Shown here: positions 63,881 to 64,000 of the stretch, one piece after another
Numbering within the stretch: the stretch's first letter is position 1
Layout: each line of letters opens with the position of its first letter
Source of the DNA: a virus
Length of the DNA stretch: 64,000 bases
Reading direction: 5' to 3' (one strand)
IMG/VR virus record: IMGVR_UViG_3300044568_006268
Span: 1 to 64,000 of that record
Translations under genes and position numbers: made by a program
The notes under the pieces: model-generated
The model's input: the letters and a program-made list of their open reading frames with translations, nothing else
Databases searched by the model: none
What the model was told of the DNA's origin: nothing

Positions 63881-64000
63881 TTAAAGAAGTAAGAAAATGA
63901 ACTCCTTAACAGCTGAACGTTCAATAACTTTAAGAATCATTTTGCTTGTATCTCTAGGATTTGCAACTCCTATAAATTCACAAAATGCTTTTTGTTTATT
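63881..64000 (-). CDS. Partial CDS at the right edge (C-terminal 39 residues)
   Basis: The minus-strand frame is open from the window edge to a TAA at 63881-63883 and encodes ...KAFCEFIGVANPRDTSKMIL followed by KVIERSAVKEFIFLLL. The start lies beyond 64000, so only the C-terminus is visible and no family can be named. It is the gene immediately upstream of the tRNA cluster. Confidence 0.55.
   Translation of the reverse strand, partial: NKQKAFCEFIGVANPRDTSKMILKVIERSAVKEFIFLLL

Noticed and set aside
63592-63900. A plus-strand open frame of 102 codons across the tRNA region
   Set aside because: It covers two tRNA genes on the other strand and has no coding signal of its own.

Overview
The window is a stretch of a large, AT-rich, virulent T4-like (contractile-tailed) phage genome. 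Its host is most likely a member of the Bacteroidetes, probably the Flavobacteriia. The evidence is: recognisable baseplate and tail genes (gp25-like, gp6/J-like, a gp5/gpV-type spike, a gp27-like hub, a gp53-like wedge); no Shine-Dalgarno sequences but A-rich leaders before start codons; -7 boxes of the Bacteroidetes type TAnnTTTG/A; a stand-alone BT4734-like (VirE_N) domain, a family typical of Bacteroidetes; and a small Bacteroidetes-style lipoprotein. There is no terminase, portal, capsid or DNA polymerase here, so this is only part of the genome.

Layout. Every gene except one is on the minus strand, so transcription runs from high to low coordinates. About 1-31.4 kb is the late tail/baseplate/fiber block: giant structural proteins, wedge, hub and spike genes, a collagen-like fiber, and unexpectedly a protein with four S1 RNA-binding domains. 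About 31.4-36.7 kb carries nucleotide enzymes (NDK, dCMP deaminase, a HAD phosphatase), a run of small proteins sharing an N-terminal peptide like the T4 capsid-targeting sequence, a ferritin-like protein and a minimal MBD4-like DNA glycosylase. About 36.8-45.4 kb holds sugar and base-modification genes (a CDP-paratose-epimerase-like protein, a dNMP kinase, a GT-B glycosyltransferase, a dCMP-hydroxymethylase-like thymidylate synthase homologue, a collagen-galactosyltransferase-like GT-A enzyme), more capsid-targeted small proteins, a Nudix hydrolase and NAD-dependent DNA ligase. About 45.4-52.2 kb contains smpB, an SPFH protein, a guanylate-kinase-like enzyme, many small early proteins and a complete tmRNA gene. 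A second collagen-like fiber (52.4-55.4 kb) is the only plus-strand gene. About 55.4-64 kb is an early/metabolic block (DHFR, UvdE, AAA+ ATPase, DnaQ-type exonuclease, metallophosphoesterase, two HAD proteins, small membrane proteins) ending with two tRNA genes.

How it fits together. The most notable systems are (1) a phage-borne trans-translation pair, SmpB plus tmRNA; (2) at least seven proteins with a MKNLxTFxEFVNE-type leader, probably packaged in the head and injected with DNA; (3) two fibers with Gly-X-Thr collagen repeats in the same genome as a homologue of procollagen galactosyltransferase, suggesting glycosylated phage collagen; (4) a hydroxymethylpyrimidine/glycosyltransferase/kinase cluster suggesting modified DNA; and (5) a repeated promoter architecture in which a GTTA-N-TAAC dyad lies 37-38 bp (or one helical turn more, 47-48 bp) upstream of the -7 box, seen seven times plus one degenerate copy, only outside the late tail block. 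All functional assignments come from reading the sequence and from remembered family motifs; no database search was run.
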